The notes: a model not told the origin generated them from the sequence alone. Shown: positions 1 through 8,166, counted from the first letter of the stretch. The stretch is 64,000 bases of DNA from Pseudomonas alkylphenolica (GCF_000746525.1 NZ_CP009048.1:4281501-4345500), one strand, 5' to 3'. Program-made: numbers and translations.

Positions 1-435
1 CCGGGCGATTTCCTCAGTGGTCAGGTCACAGACTTCGCGCAGGGTCAGCGGTACCTGAGCATCGGCAGCCAGCGCCGGATGACAGCACGTGAAAATCAGG
101 CGCAGGCGATCATCTTCCAGCTCCTGGTCTGTCACCTCATCCTCCTGCCGCGCCTCCAGCGCCATCATCAACTGCGTCTGCGAGCGGTCGAAACGGGCTC
201 TTCGCCGCAACCCGTCAATGGCTTTGAAGCGTCCGGCGGACACCAGCCAGGCCCGTGGGTTGGCAGGAATGCCATCGCGCTGCCAACGCTCAACCGCAAC
301 GAAAAACGCTTCGTGCATGGCCTCTTCGGCCAGGTCGAAATCACCCAGCAAGCGAATCAGGGTCGCCAGAATCCGGCGCGACTCGCGCCTGTAGACCGAC
401 TCGACTTCAGCCCGCACCTGAACCAGCGTCGTCAT
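1..435 (-). CDS. ECF RNA polymerase sigma factor (ECF42-like), 3' end outside window
   Basis: The first 145 codons of an extracytoplasmic-function sigma factor, read leftwards and cut by the window edge. The N-terminus carries region-2 features (LLGDFDLAEEAMHEAFFVAV, then a helix with GLRRRARF). A segment resembling the sigma-family DUF6596 extension begins with the RLIFTCCHPAL stretch. Its ATG overlaps the stop of the SRPBCC gene (TGATG), so the two are translationally coupled. ECF42 sigma factors are known to be encoded with DGPF/YCII proteins, and one lies two genes upstream here, which supports that subgroup. It would direct RNA polymerase to a small regulon, probably including its own operon. 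The C-terminal TPR-like extension expected for ECF42 is outside the window. Confidence 0.85.
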   Translation of the reverse strand, partial: MTTLVQVRAEVESVYRRESRRILATLIRLLGDFDLAEEAMHEAFFVAVERWQRDGIPANPRAWLVSAGRFKAIDGLRRRARFDRSQTQLMMALEARQEDEVTDQELEDDRLRLIFTCCHPALAADAQVPLTLREVCDLTTEEIAR

Positions 436-920
436 CAGCCCGGCATCTGGGTGGTCACCAGTGCGACCAGGCGATCCAGGCTTTCACCCCAGCCGCGATG
501 AAAGCCCATTTCTTCATGTGCCAGGCAATCGGCGGCATTCCAGTGCAACGCGCGTGCGGTGTACTTGGTCTTGCCCTGATGCTCCTCAAAGGTCACCACC
601 ACGGCCATGAACGCCTTGTTCGACGGAACCCAGCCCGGCCCGAAGGCATCGGTGAAGACAATCCGTTCAGGGGGGACGATGTCCAGGAACACCCCCTGGT
701 TCGGGTATTCGGTACCATCCGGGGCCTGCATTACCGTGCGAAACAACCCTCCCACCCACAACTGCATTTCGCACAAGGGCGTGGTCATGCCGTTGGGGCC
801 CCACCATTGCGCAAGCAGATCGGGTTCGGTCCAGGCCCGGAACACCTTGCTGCGCGGTGCATCGATCACGCGGGTCAAGGACAGTTCGTACTGCGCATTG
901 CCAGGGGGGTAGAGGCTCAT
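435..920 (-). CDS. SRPBCC / AHSA1-domain protein
   Basis: A 161-aa START-like fold protein. The AHSA1 signature WTEPDLLAQWWGP lies near residue 30, and the C-terminal helix motif GFHRGWGESLDRL closes the hydrophobic cavity. These proteins bind small hydrophobic ligands; the ligand here is unknown. It sits between the DGPF/YCII gene and the sigma gene, all leftward, and its stop overlaps the sigma start. The length is normal for the family. It is probably a co-regulated accessory of the ECF module. Confidence 0.85.
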   Translation of the reverse strand: MSLYPPGNAQYELSLTRVIDAPRSKVFRAWTEPDLLAQWWGPNGMTTPLCEMQLWVGGLFRTVMQAPDGTEYPNQGVFLDIVPPERIVFTDAFGPGWVPSNKAFMAVVVTFEEHQGKTKYTARALHWNAADCLAHEEMGFHRGWGESLDRLVALVTTQMPG

Positions 921-939
921 ATTATTGTTCTCCTGCGTC

Positions 940-1284
940 TCAGGGTTGGAGCTCGCGGATCGGCCTCACCTCGATGCTGCCGACCCTGGCGGCAGGTATT
1001 CCCTTGGCAATGTTCAGCGCTTCATTCAGGTCGCGGGCATCAACCAGATAGAAGCCGGCCAGTTGTTCCTTGGTCTCGGCGAAAGGCCCATCAGTCAGGC
1101 TCATGTGGCCACCGCGAACACGCACGGTGGTGGCGGTCTGCACCGGCTTGAGTGCCTCGGCGGCGAGCATCCGGCCGCTGCCCTGGATCGACTCGGCATA
1201 GGCCATGCACTCGGCATCCGCTGGGCTGTCGGGCAAGCTGTGCAACAGACTCTCTTCACAATAGACCAGGCAAAGGTATTTCAT
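940..1284 (-). CDS. YCII-related (DGPF-domain) protein
   Basis: A 114-aa protein with the DGPF motif in TDGPFAETKEQLAGFYLVDA, typical of the YCII ferredoxin-like family linked to ECF42 sigma factors. The start chosen is the ATG at 1284 (MKYLCLVY) because GGAG lies six bases upstream. An ATG six bases earlier would leave no spacing to that site. The biochemical role of DGPF proteins is not settled; some YCII relatives have hydrolase or lyase activity. The operon neighbours are SRPBCC (downstream) and SnoaL (upstream). Confidence 0.88.
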   Translation of the reverse strand: MKYLCLVYCEESLLHSLPDSPADAECMAYAESIQGSGRMLAAEALKPVQTATTVRVRGGHMSLTDGPFAETKEQLAGFYLVDARDLNEALNIAKGIPAARVGSIEVRPIRELQP

Positions 1285-1341
1285 CGTCATCTCCACAGCG
1301 GATGCAAAGTGCAATTCGGCATAATCCTCGACGCTCTCAGC

Positions 1342-1776
1342 TCAAGGCTTGAGCGAGAACAGGGCGGCACCGGTTTCCATGTCGAATGGCGCCGACCAGT
1401 GTTCATGAATCACTTTCCATTGCCCGTCGATTCGCTTGTAGCCCGCGGTTACGCGCATGTAGCAGCTTTTATCTTCGCCGCCCTCGTCGCTGGCCGGGCC
1501 ACAGCGATTGAGCCAGTGGGCCAGCGCCAGCTCTGGCGTGGCATGAATCTGCAACTGCTCCATCTCGAAGATCATGTCGCCGGGGCAGTGCTCCATGCAG
1601 GCTTGCCAGTGCGCCTGGTAGGCCGCTTTACCTTTGAATTGCAATGCCTTGACGGCATCGAAGGCGACGATGTCATCGGCGTAAGGGGCGGTGATGGCCG
1701 GAATATCCCGGGCGCGAACGGCTGGAATCCAGCGTTCGATAAGTTGACGGACTTCGTTTTCGGCGACGCTGCTCAT
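1342..1776 (-). CDS. SnoaL-like / NTF2-fold protein
   Basis: A 144-aa protein of the DUF4440/SnoaL type. It has an N-terminal helix (VRQLIERWIPAVRARDIPAI), the ADDIVAFDAV strand typical of the family, and a C-terminal KRIDGQWKVIHEHWS strand. These folds form small cones that bind or isomerise hydrophobic compounds. The start at 1776 follows an AGAGG site seven to eight bases upstream; a longer frame to 1833 lacks one. A candidate ECF promoter lies just upstream (1837-1865), so this may be the first gene of the sigma operon. Confidence 0.8.
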   Translation of the reverse strand: MSSVAENEVRQLIERWIPAVRARDIPAITAPYADDIVAFDAVKALQFKGKAAYQAHWQACMEHCPGDMIFEMEQLQIHATPELALAHWLNRCGPASDEGGEDKSCYMRVTAGYKRIDGQWKVIHEHWSAPFDMETGAALFSLKP

Positions 1777-1836
1777 GGTCGTGCCCTCTGCGATTCGACA
1801 ACGGTCAGGCGCCGAGCGAATCGGCGCGTTCACAGA

Positions 1837-1865
1837 TGGTCGAATGAGGACGCCGGGATTCGACA
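1837..1865 (-). promoter_or_regulatory. Candidate ECF42-type promoter
   Basis: On the minus strand TGTCGA (1865-1860) is followed after exactly 17 bases by CGACCA (1842-1837), about 60 bp before the SnoaL-like gene start. TGTCGA is the -35 motif I recall for ECF42 promoters. The nearby ECF42-like sigma gene makes autoregulation plausible. Inferred from sequence only. Confidence 0.45.
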
Positions 1866-1876
1866 GCCGCAGCGGA

Positions 1877-2368
1877 TTATTTTTTGCGGTCCAGCGGCAG
1901 CCAGATTTCCATCACACTGTGGCTGGCAAAAGGATCGAAATCCTTGCCATAGCGTTCGAACTCCGGTGCCTGGGCAACCTGTTCGCCCGATTGCGGTAAC
2001 CAGTCGTGCCAGATGGCCTGGAACGTAGCCTTGAGGTTATCGACACTGCCGTGGTGCTCGAACACGGCATAGCGCTGGGGCTTGAGTTCGACATGCTGGA
2101 AGCCGGCTGGCAGCAGCTCTACCCCCGCCACCTGCACACCAGCGATGTAGTCAAAATTGCCGTTGCCGTCGGCGTTGCAGCAAACGCCGTAGGTATGCTC
2201 GCCGACTTGCCCCGGGACCTTGCCGATGTGCGGTTCGAAGCGCTGCCACAGTTGAGGAATCTGACTGATGCTGGACTGCGAGAAGCGACCACCGATACCG
2301 GCGATGGTGAAGCCATCGCCCTGCTCGAAGCGCACGGGCTGGACTGCAACTTGAATCGGGGTAGACAT
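1877..2368 (-). CDS. GyrI-like / AraC effector-binding-domain protein
   Basis: A 163-aa stand-alone effector-binding (GyrI-like, BacR-type) domain with no DNA-binding helix-turn-helix. Family hallmarks are YGVCCNADGNGNFDYIAGV, ending a strand that lines the ligand pocket, and the conserved ERYGKDFDP near the C-terminus. Such proteins bind or occasionally hydrolyse hydrophobic cations and drugs. It is leftward and ends 100 bp before the SnoaL-like gene, so it may belong to the same ECF-linked cluster, but the internal promoter downstream suggests partly separate transcription. Confidence 0.82.
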   Translation of the reverse strand: MSTPIQVAVQPVRFEQGDGFTIAGIGGRFSQSSISQIPQLWQRFEPHIGKVPGQVGEHTYGVCCNADGNGNFDYIAGVQVAGVELLPAGFQHVELKPQRYAVFEHHGSVDNLKATFQAIWHDWLPQSGEQVAQAPEFERYGKDFDPFASHSVMEIWLPLDRKK

Positions 2369-2390
2369 ATCCTTTGCCTTATATGAACAA

Positions 2391-2410
2391 GGAGCCCCTT
2401 GCGGGGCTCC
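2391..2410 (-). terminator. Hairpin terminator after the 37-aa basic protein gene
   Basis: A perfect 8-bp stem (GGAGCCCC/GGGGCTCC) with a TTGC loop, 10 bp past the stop of the small basic protein gene. Only a short T-rich stretch (TTGTT) follows on the minus strand, so it is a weak intrinsic terminator at best. Confidence 0.5.
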
Positions 2411-2419
2411 GGGTCGTTG

Positions 2420-2533
2420 TCATGGGAGAAAACCACTGGCTGCCGAACGTTTGGCGCGTTTGGCGGCGCGTTTTTCATCTGCGGTTTTCAGGGGTTTTTT
2501 CTTGGCCATTTTTTTCGCATCAAGACCTTTCAT
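2420..2533 (-). CDS. Small lysine-rich protein (37 aa)
   Basis: A short gene starting at ATG 2533 with GGAGG nine bases upstream. It encodes 37 residues, strongly basic, with the runs MAKKKP and KRAAKRAKRSA. A hairpin terminator follows directly. I do not recognise a named family. The strong ribosome-binding site, compact layout and biased composition support a real gene. Such short Lys/Ala-rich proteins may bind nucleic acid or the ribosome, but that is a guess. Confidence 0.6.
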   Translation of the reverse strand: MKGLDAKKMAKKKPLKTADEKRAAKRAKRSAASGFLP

Positions 2534-2583
2534 CTCGAAGATCCTCCGGCCTGATGGCACCTGCACACGGGTACCCCGACTGA

Positions 2584-3240
2584 TTATAGACCCGCTGTGG
2601 CCGCTGGCACGGCAAGGATGAACTCGCGGTATCCGGAGGCAATTACATAGACCGCGAAGTAACAGAAGATGCCTGCCGAAAGCAGATAAGACCAGGTCAG
2701 CAGCCGGTCACCGAGCAGCCGCCCGCCATGACTGGCGATCAGGCAAAGTGACAGGCACCAGAGCAGCCCTGCTGCAAGAAATCCTGACAGGAACAGGCCC
2801 GCCTCCATCAGGCTGCCGCCACCGGAGCGCGAAATCAGCACACCGCCTACCGCCGCGAACCAGAGGATCGCACTGGGTGAAGACATGGCCAGAAAGATCC
2901 CACGCAAAAACTCGCGCCAGGATGACTCCACCACCACGTCACCGGCTTGCACATGACCTTCGCCGCGCCACGCCGCCAGCAGCATTTTCACCGCGAACCA
3001 CACCAGCAACACCGAACCGCCCAGCCACAGCACCCAGCGCACGGTCTCGAACTGCAGCAACACGGTCATGCCGGCCAGGGCCGCCACCGCATACAACAGA
3101 TCACCGACACACGTCCCCAGGCCCAGCCAGAAACCCTGAAGAAACCCGCGCTGCATGGCCAGGGTGATCATGGCGATATTGGCGATACCGATATCCAGGC
3201 ACAGGGAGAGGCTGAGGAGAAATCCGTTGGAAAAAGGCAT
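2584..3240 (-). CDS. LysE/RhtB family amino-acid exporter
   Basis: About 218 aa, with six hydrophobic segments. The LysE-type start contains GFLLSLSLCLDIGIANIAMI. The second helix segment has GFWLGLGTCVGDLLYAV, and the C-terminal half includes LSGFLAAGLLWCLSLCLIASHGG. LysE proteins export amino acids or related solutes across the inner membrane. The start at 3240 (MPFSNGF) has a weak GGAA-type site; the ATG at 3252 has none. The gene stands alone between the small basic protein gene and hicB. Its substrate cannot be told from sequence. Confidence 0.85.
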   Translation of the reverse strand: MPFSNGFLLSLSLCLDIGIANIAMITLAMQRGFLQGFWLGLGTCVGDLLYAVAALAGMTVLLQFETVRWVLWLGGSVLLVWFAVKMLLAAWRGEGHVQAGDVVVESSWREFLRGIFLAMSSPSAILWFAAVGGVLISRSGGGSLMEAGLFLSGFLAAGLLWCLSLCLIASHGGRLLGDRLLTWSYLLSAGIFCYFAVYVIASGYREFILAVPAATAGL

Positions 3241-3337
3241 AGGGCATTCCATAGACAGCGTTGAAGGCAGGCGCTATTAAAGCGGGATTCAGCGCGGCTG
3301 TATTGGAAGAAATTGCCCTGGCCCGAAGGCAAGCCCG

Positions 3338-3670
3338 TTATGCCTGAGCCGCGCGCTCGAACACTTCATCCGCCCACTGGTTCAGACTCTTGCCCGCCGA
3401 CTGTGCGGCAATGGTTGCAGCGGCATGGACTTCGGGCCGAATGCGCAGCATAACTTTGCCGGAGGCAGGCCGCTCGGGCGTCACGCCTCGCTCGGCACAA
3501 TCGGCCAGGTAATCGTCCAAAGCCAGGTGAAATGCTTCATGCAACTGGCTGACAGAACTGACGTGGAAACTGATGATGTCTCGCACCCCCAATACACGGC
3601 CGACAAAAATATCATCGCGCGGGTCGTATTCGATTCGAGCGTTATAGCCCTTGTAACTGATTGCATTCAT
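3338..3670 (-). CDS. hicB: HicB-family antitoxin-like protein, no HicA beside it
   Basis: A 110-aa protein with an N-terminal HicB pseudo-RNase-H strand set (YKGYNARIEYDPRDDIFVGRVLG, containing IEYDPRDDIFVGRV) and a C-terminal ribbon-helix-helix-like tail (MLRIRPEVHAAATIAAQSAG, then SLNQWADEVFERA). HicB normally neutralises the small RNase toxin HicA. No HicA-sized frame adjoins it here; the next gene upstream is a metabolic enzyme behind a terminator. It is probably an orphan regulator. The ATG at 3670 matches family starts; a TTG at 3697 is in frame but less likely. Confidence 0.8.
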   Translation of the reverse strand: MNAISYKGYNARIEYDPRDDIFVGRVLGVRDIISFHVSSVSQLHEAFHLALDDYLADCAERGVTPERPASGKVMLRIRPEVHAAATIAAQSAGKSLNQWADEVFERAAQA

Positions 3671-3701
3671 TGGAAGTAAAGTTCTTTGGATGGTCAAAAA
3701 A

Positions 3702-3722
3702 TGCTATCAAATCCTGATAGCA
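3702..3722 (-). terminator. Intrinsic terminator of the ammonia-lyase gene
   Basis: A perfect 8-bp inverted repeat (TGCTATCA/TGATAGCA, 5-nt loop) between A- and T-runs. On the minus strand the stem is followed by TTTTTT, a good intrinsic terminator 34 bp past the dehydratase stop. The flanking A-run on the other side makes it potentially bidirectional. Confidence 0.75.
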
Positions 3723-3755
3723 CTTTTTCCAAGCGATCAATTCAGGATTTTTCCA

Positions 3756-4709
3756 TCACCCCGCCAACACCTGCGCATACCGCTCCCGATCGATATTGGC
3801 GCCACTGAGCACCACGGCCACCTTGCGCCCGCGCTGGCGTTCGCGCTCCTGAACCAGCGCCGCCAGCCCCGCCGCGCCGGCACCTTCGGCGGTGTTGTGG
3901 GTGTCCTCGTGGTAGATGCGAATCGCCTGGGCCACCTCCTCGTCACTGACCCTGACGATCCGCGCCGCGTGCTGGCGGATGATCTCGAAGGCTTCCGGCA
4001 CCGGCATGCGGCAGGCCATGCCATCGGCAAAGGTATTGGCCGTGGCGGTGGTGACGATGCGACCTTGTTCAACGCTCAAGGCAAAGGCATCGGCGGCGCT
4101 CGACACCACGCCAACGATCTCGGTACGCAGGCCCAGCAGGTTACGGGCCTGGATCAGCCCACAGATCCCCGAGCCCATACCGATGGGCACATACACGCAA
4201 TCAAGGTCTGCAACCGCTTCGAACAACTCCAGGGCATAAGTGGCCACACCGCGAACCAGTTGCGGGTGGAAGGACGGCACCATCTCATAGTCATGCAGTT
4301 GCGCCTGACGTGCAGCCTCTTCACGGGCCTGGTCGAAATCCGCGCCGTATTCGATCAATTCCGCGCCCTGGGCGCGCATCGCCGCGTTCTTCTCCCGCGA
4401 GTTACCTTGCGGCACCACGATGATGATCGGCAGCCCGGCGTTACGCGCCGCCAGGGCCATGCTCTGCCCGTGGTTGCCACGGGTGGCGGTGACCAGACCA
4501 CGCACCTGCGTTTTTTGCCCCAGCAGCCATTGCACGTAAAGCAAACCGCCGCGCACCTTGAACGCACCGGTCGGCGCATGGTTCTCATGCTTGACCCAGA
4601 CTTCGCAACCCAACCGCTCGGCCAGCCGTGGCCAGGCATATTGAGCAGTGGCGGGCACACTGGCATGCACCAGACGGGCAGCTTCACGCAGGGCAGTCAG
4701 GTCGAACAT
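3756..4709 (-). CDS. PLP-dependent threonine/hydroxyaspartate ammonia-lyase
   Basis: A 317-aa fold-type II PLP enzyme of the threonine dehydratase/serine racemase group. The Schiff-base lysine is in PTGAFKVRG (about residue 51), the substrate loop in TRGNHGQSMALAA, and the PLP-phosphate loop near YVPIGMGSGICG. There is no C-terminal ACT domain, so it is the catabolic or unregulated type rather than IlvA. It would deaminate threonine, serine or 3-hydroxyaspartate to the 2-oxoacid. It is divergent from a MocR/GntR regulator 87 bp away, which probably controls it. Confidence 0.85.
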   Translation of the reverse strand: MFDLTALREAARLVHASVPATAQYAWPRLAERLGCEVWVKHENHAPTGAFKVRGGLLYVQWLLGQKTQVRGLVTATRGNHGQSMALAARNAGLPIIIVVPQGNSREKNAAMRAQGAELIEYGADFDQAREEAARQAQLHDYEMVPSFHPQLVRGVATYALELFEAVADLDCVYVPIGMGSGICGLIQARNLLGLRTEIVGVVSSAADAFALSVEQGRIVTTATANTFADGMACRMPVPEAFEIIRQHAARIVRVSDEEVAQAIRIYHEDTHNTAEGAGAAGLAALVQERERQRGRKVAVVLSGANIDRERYAQVLAG

Positions 4710-4796
4710 GGAACACCTCGGCAGCAGTGGGTTTGACCTGATCCTAGCCTCGGTTCATTGTATGGGTAAAAGCTTATATTGCATGGCCAACAATAA

Positions 4797-6143
4797 ATGT
4801 GGACCCCTACCCTGCCTGACACCGGGCAACCCCGTTACCTGGCGCTAGTCGATGCCATTGCCGAAGCCATCGAGTGTGGCGAACTGCCGGTCGGCGCACG
4901 CCTGCCGCCGCAACGGCGTCTGGCCTGGGCGCTGGGGCTCAACCCCAGCACCACCCAGCAGGCCTACCGCGAGGCTGCCACCCGGCATCTGGTCAGCGGC
5001 GAGGTCGGACGTGGCACCTATGTGCTGGCTGGCAGCAAAGAAGCCACGCTGTTTCATCTGAAACAAAAGACCGCGCAGCCCAGCCTGATCGATTTGTCGA
5101 CCAACGTGCCAGTGATCGATCCCGACAACCATGACATCGAACGCACCCTGCAGGCCCTGCTGCAGGACGGCGAAGTGCGCAGCCTGGAGCATTACCTGAG
5201 TGCCGACGCACTGCTCCTGGCCCGCGTACAAGGGGCTGCCTGGCTGGCCAACCGGGGGTTGCAGGTGAGCGCCAGCCAGGTGCTGTTATGCGGCGGTGCC
5301 CAGCAAGGTCTGTTCAGCCTGTTGCTGTCGCTGTGCCAGGCAGGCGATCCGGTACTGGTCGAAAGCCTGACGGCCCCCGGCATCAAGGCCGCCTGCCGCC
5401 AGCTACGCCTGCCCCTGCACGGCATTGCCCTGGACCGCCAGGGGATCGTTCCCGATGACCTCGACCGCGTCGCCCGCGCGACCGGCGCGCGGGTGGTGGT
5501 GCTCACGCCCAGCCTGCAAAACCCCACCGGTGCCTGCATGGGCCGCGAACGCCAGCAGGCCGTTGCCGAGGTGGTGCATCGCCACGGTCTGCTGCTGATC
5601 GAAGACGATGTCTACGGCGCGCTGGCCGACCAGCCGCCCTTGTGGCCGTTGCTGGGCCAGCAGGGGATACTGATCAGCAGTCTGTCGAAGACCGTTGCTG
5701 CCGGACTGCGCCTGGGCTGGATCGTCGCGGACCCGCTGCTGTTGGCTAAAATCGACCCGCACGCACAGGCGACCCATTGGCAGGTATCGCCACTGAACCT
5801 GCAGATCGCCTGCCGCTGGATCAGTGAGGGTACGGCCAACCGGCGACTGGCCTGGCAACGTGCAGAGGTCGAACAGCGCTGGCGCCTGGCACGCAAGATA
5901 CTCGGCAGTGAGCGGCTCTTCGGCCTGCATCCCTCGCCGCACATCTGGGTAAGCTGTGCGATGCCGGCACAAACGCTGGTGCAACGCTGTCGGGCCAACG
6001 CGGTAGAGGTGGTCCCGGCCGAAGTATTTGCCGTAAAACAGGGCGACCTGGCGGCGGTTCGTATCAGCCTGTCCGCCGCCAGCAGCCGTGCGCAACTGAA
6101 GCAGGCGCTGGAGCGCGTGGCCCACGCCATGGAGAGAGCATGA
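4797..6143 (+). CDS. MocR-type GntR/aminotransferase regulator
   Basis: A 448-aa fusion of an N-terminal GntR winged helix (about residues 5-75: LPVGARLPPQRRLAWALGLNPSTTQQAY, spanning the recognition helix) with an aminotransferase fold. The PLP lysine is K298 in SSLSKTVAAGLRLGW. MocR proteins sense PLP or an amino-acid adduct and control nearby amino-acid genes; the divergent ammonia-lyase is the likely target. Its 3' end overlaps the following glycosylase gene by four bases (ATGA), so that repair gene is translated from the same message. Confidence 0.88.
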   Translation: MWTPTLPDTGQPRYLALVDAIAEAIECGELPVGARLPPQRRLAWALGLNPSTTQQAYREAATRHLVSGEVGRGTYVLAGSKEATLFHLKQKTAQPSLIDLSTNVPVIDPDNHDIERTLQALLQDGEVRSLEHYLSADALLLARVQGAAWLANRGLQVSASQVLLCGGAQQGLFSLLLSLCQAGDPVLVESLTAPGIKAACRQLRLPLHGIALDRQGIVPDDLDRVARATGARVVVLTPSLQNPTGACMGRERQQAVAEVVHRHGLLLIEDDVYGALADQPPLWPLLGQQGILISSLSKTVAAGLRLGWIVADPLLLAKIDPHAQATHWQVSPLNLQIACRWISEGTANRRLAWQRAEVEQRWRLARKILGSERLFGLHPSPHIWVSCAMPAQTLVQRCRANAVEVVPAEVFAVKQGDLAAVRISLSAASSRAQLKQALERVAHAMERA

Positions 6144-6763
6144 GTAGTTTGTTCAACCAGGCCGAGCAGTTTCTCGCCGCGCTTGATCCCAAATGGGCCG
6201 CACATGTTCAGGCCATCGGCCCCTGCCTGCATCAACCGCGCCCCGAGCGTGACCCGTATCAGGCGCTGGTGCGAGCCATTGCCTACCAGCAACTGCATGT
6301 GAAAGCCGGCGATGCGATCCTCGGGCGCTTCCTTGCGCTGTATCCGGGCTGTGCCTTTCCGAGCCCAGAGCAGGTATTGGCCACTTCGCCCGAACAGCTG
6401 CGCGCCTGCGGCTTCTCCGGCAACAAGCTGGCCACCATCCAGGGTATCGCCAAGGCGCGTCAGGACGGTGTGGTGCCAGACCACGAACAGGCGCTGGCAC
6501 TGGATGATGAGCAACTGATCGAACGTCTGGTGAGCTTGCGTGGCGTCGGCCGCTGGACCGTGGAGATGCTGCTGATCTACACCCTGGAGCGTATGGACAT
6601 CCTGCCCGCCGATGACTTTGGCGTACGTGAGGGCTACCGTCGACTGCAAGGCCTGGACACCCAGCCCACTCGCCGCCAGATGATTGAATTCGGTCAGACC
6701 TGGAGCCCTTACCGCACCATTGCCGCCTGGTACCTGTGGCGGGTACCGAATCCACGAGTTTGA
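6140..6763 (+). CDS. DNA-3-methyladenine glycosylase (AlkA-like, HhH-GPD)
   Basis: A 207-aa helix-hairpin-helix glycosylase. The HhH motif SLRGVGRWTVEMLL is at residues 132-145, and the catalytic aspartate lies in LPADDFGV (D159 by AlkA alignment). It removes alkylated purines to start base-excision repair. It lacks the N-terminal extra domain of E. coli AlkA and matches the shorter class. The start overlaps the MocR stop. An Ada-type protein follows 77 bp later, making a small alkylation-repair group. Confidence 0.9.
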   Translation: MSSLFNQAEQFLAALDPKWAAHVQAIGPCLHQPRPERDPYQALVRAIAYQQLHVKAGDAILGRFLALYPGCAFPSPEQVLATSPEQLRACGFSGNKLATIQGIAKARQDGVVPDHEQALALDDEQLIERLVSLRGVGRWTVEMLLIYTLERMDILPADDFGVREGYRRLQGLDTQPTRRQMIEFGQTWSPYRTIAAWYLWRVPNPRV

Positions 6764-6839
6764 ACGCAAGACCCGGAGTTTTCTTCGCTGATGCTCGCCT
6801 TAACCTGAGTCCATCATTACTCAACAAGAGATTCCCGGC

Positions 6840-7901
6840 ATGCGCCAAGACACACCCCGCATCAGCGAAAACGACCCACGCTGGCAAGCGATCCTGGCCC
6901 GCGACCCGGCAGCCGACCGGGAATTTGTCTACGCCGTACGCACCACCGGTGTGTACTGCCGGCCCAGCAGTACCTCGCGTCTGCCGCGTATCGACAATGT
7001 CGAGTTCTTTGATACCCCGGCACAAGCCGAAGCCGCCGGCTATCGCCCGAGCAAACGGCGCGCGGCAGACCAGACGCTGATGGCCGAACAGCATCGGGCG
7101 CAAGTCACCCGCGCCTGCCAATTGATTGAAAGTGCCGAGTCAGTGCCCAGCCTCAATCAATTGGCCGAGCAATTGAACATGAGCCCGTTCCACTTTCATC
7201 GGGTGTTCAAGACCATTACCGGGGTAACGCCCAAAGCGTATGCCTCAGCCCATCGGGCAAGTAAGGTGCGCAATCAATTGCAGCACGCCAGCACCATCAC
7301 GGATGCCCTGTATGAGGCCGGTTTCAATTCCAACAGCCGCTTTTACGAGTCCAGCAATGCCCGCCTGGGCATGACCCCGGGGGCCTATCGGGATGGCGGC
7401 GCCAACACGGCTATCCGCTTTGCCATCGGTCAATGTTCATTGGGTGCGATCCTGGTGGCACAAAGCGAACGCGGTATCTGCGCAATCCTCCTCGGCGATG
7501 ATCCGCAGGCATTGCTGCACGACTTGCAGGACAAGTTTCCCAAGGCCGACTTGCTCGGTGGCGATGCCGCCTTCGAAACCCTGGTGGCCCGAGTGGTGGG
7601 ATTGATCGAGGTACCGGGGATTGGCCTGGACTTGCCGCTGGACTTGCGCGGCACGGCCTTTCAGGAGCGGGTCTGGCAGGCCTTGCGGACAATCCCGGCG
7701 GGAACGACGGCCAGCTATGCCGAGATCGCGCAACGGATCGGCTCACCCAAAGCGGTGCGCGCCGTGGCCCAGGCCTGTGCGGCCAACGCCCTGGCCGTGG
7801 CCATCCCCTGTCACCGGGTGGTGCGCAGCGACGGCAACCTCTCGGGCTACCGTTGGGGCGTTGAGCGCAAGCGTCAGCTATTGGAGCGCGAGCGCCGATA
7901 A
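6840..7901 (+). CDS. ada: Ada-type O6-methylguanine-DNA methyltransferase/regulator with degraded zinc site
   Basis: A 353-aa three-part protein: N-terminal Ada-type domain (1-75), AraC-like HTH (about 85-190, SLNQLAEQLNMSPFHFHRVF) and C-terminal O6-alkylguanine transferase (about 190-350). The transferase has the acceptor motif PCHRV and the helix QERVWQALRTIPAGTTASYA. In the N-domain the methyl-acceptor cysteine is kept (C40 in VYCRPSS). The other three zinc-ligand cysteines of E. coli Ada are Ser44, Ser71 and Arg74, so phosphotriester sensing is probably lost while base repair remains. It is preceded by an AlkA-like glycosylase. Confidence 0.88.
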   Translation: MRQDTPRISENDPRWQAILARDPAADREFVYAVRTTGVYCRPSSTSRLPRIDNVEFFDTPAQAEAAGYRPSKRRAADQTLMAEQHRAQVTRACQLIESAESVPSLNQLAEQLNMSPFHFHRVFKTITGVTPKAYASAHRASKVRNQLQHASTITDALYEAGFNSNSRFYESSNARLGMTPGAYRDGGANTAIRFAIGQCSLGAILVAQSERGICAILLGDDPQALLHDLQDKFPKADLLGGDAAFETLVARVVGLIEVPGIGLDLPLDLRGTAFQERVWQALRTIPAGTTASYAEIAQRIGSPKAVRAVAQACAANALAVAIPCHRVVRSDGNLSGYRWGVERKRQLLERERR

Positions 7902-7908
7902 GGCGGAA

Positions 7909-8166
7909 TCAACCGTTGGTGCAACCGTTACCCATGGCGCGGTACTCAAGGGTATGACGCTGACCTTGATGATCTTCGTAGACCATGGTCGCCGGCACGA
8001 CTTCACAGACATTCGGAATAGTCGACAGACTGATAACCTTGGCAATATCCAGGTTGGTCGAATAATCATACTGTTGAACGACCGGCTGAGCACTGGCAGT
8101 GTTAATTTCATCAGCCAGGGCAAAGGAAGACACACCGACAAGGGCAAGAACAAGTAAACTTTTCAT
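7909..8166 (-). CDS. DUF2790 small secreted protein
   Basis: An 85-aa protein with a clear signal peptide (MKSLLVLALVGVSSFALA, cleavage after ALA). The DUF2790 core runs YDYSTNLDIAKVI to LEYRAMGNGC, with two cysteines that could form a disulfide in the periplasm. The family is common and multi-copy in Pseudomonas, and its function is unknown. It is convergent with ada, leaving only 7 bp between stops. The start MKSLLV at 8166 is preferred over the upstream MLCRLIV because the signal peptide begins there. Confidence 0.85.
   Translation of the reverse strand: MKSLLVLALVGVSSFALADEINTASAQPVVQQYDYSTNLDIAKVISLSTIPNVCEVVPATMVYEDHQGQRHTLEYRAMGNGCTNG

Noticed and set aside
255..1151. 298-codon plus-strand frame
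   Set aside because: Antisense shadow of the SRPBCC and YCII genes; His/Arg/Pro-rich composition typical of GC-rich shadows.
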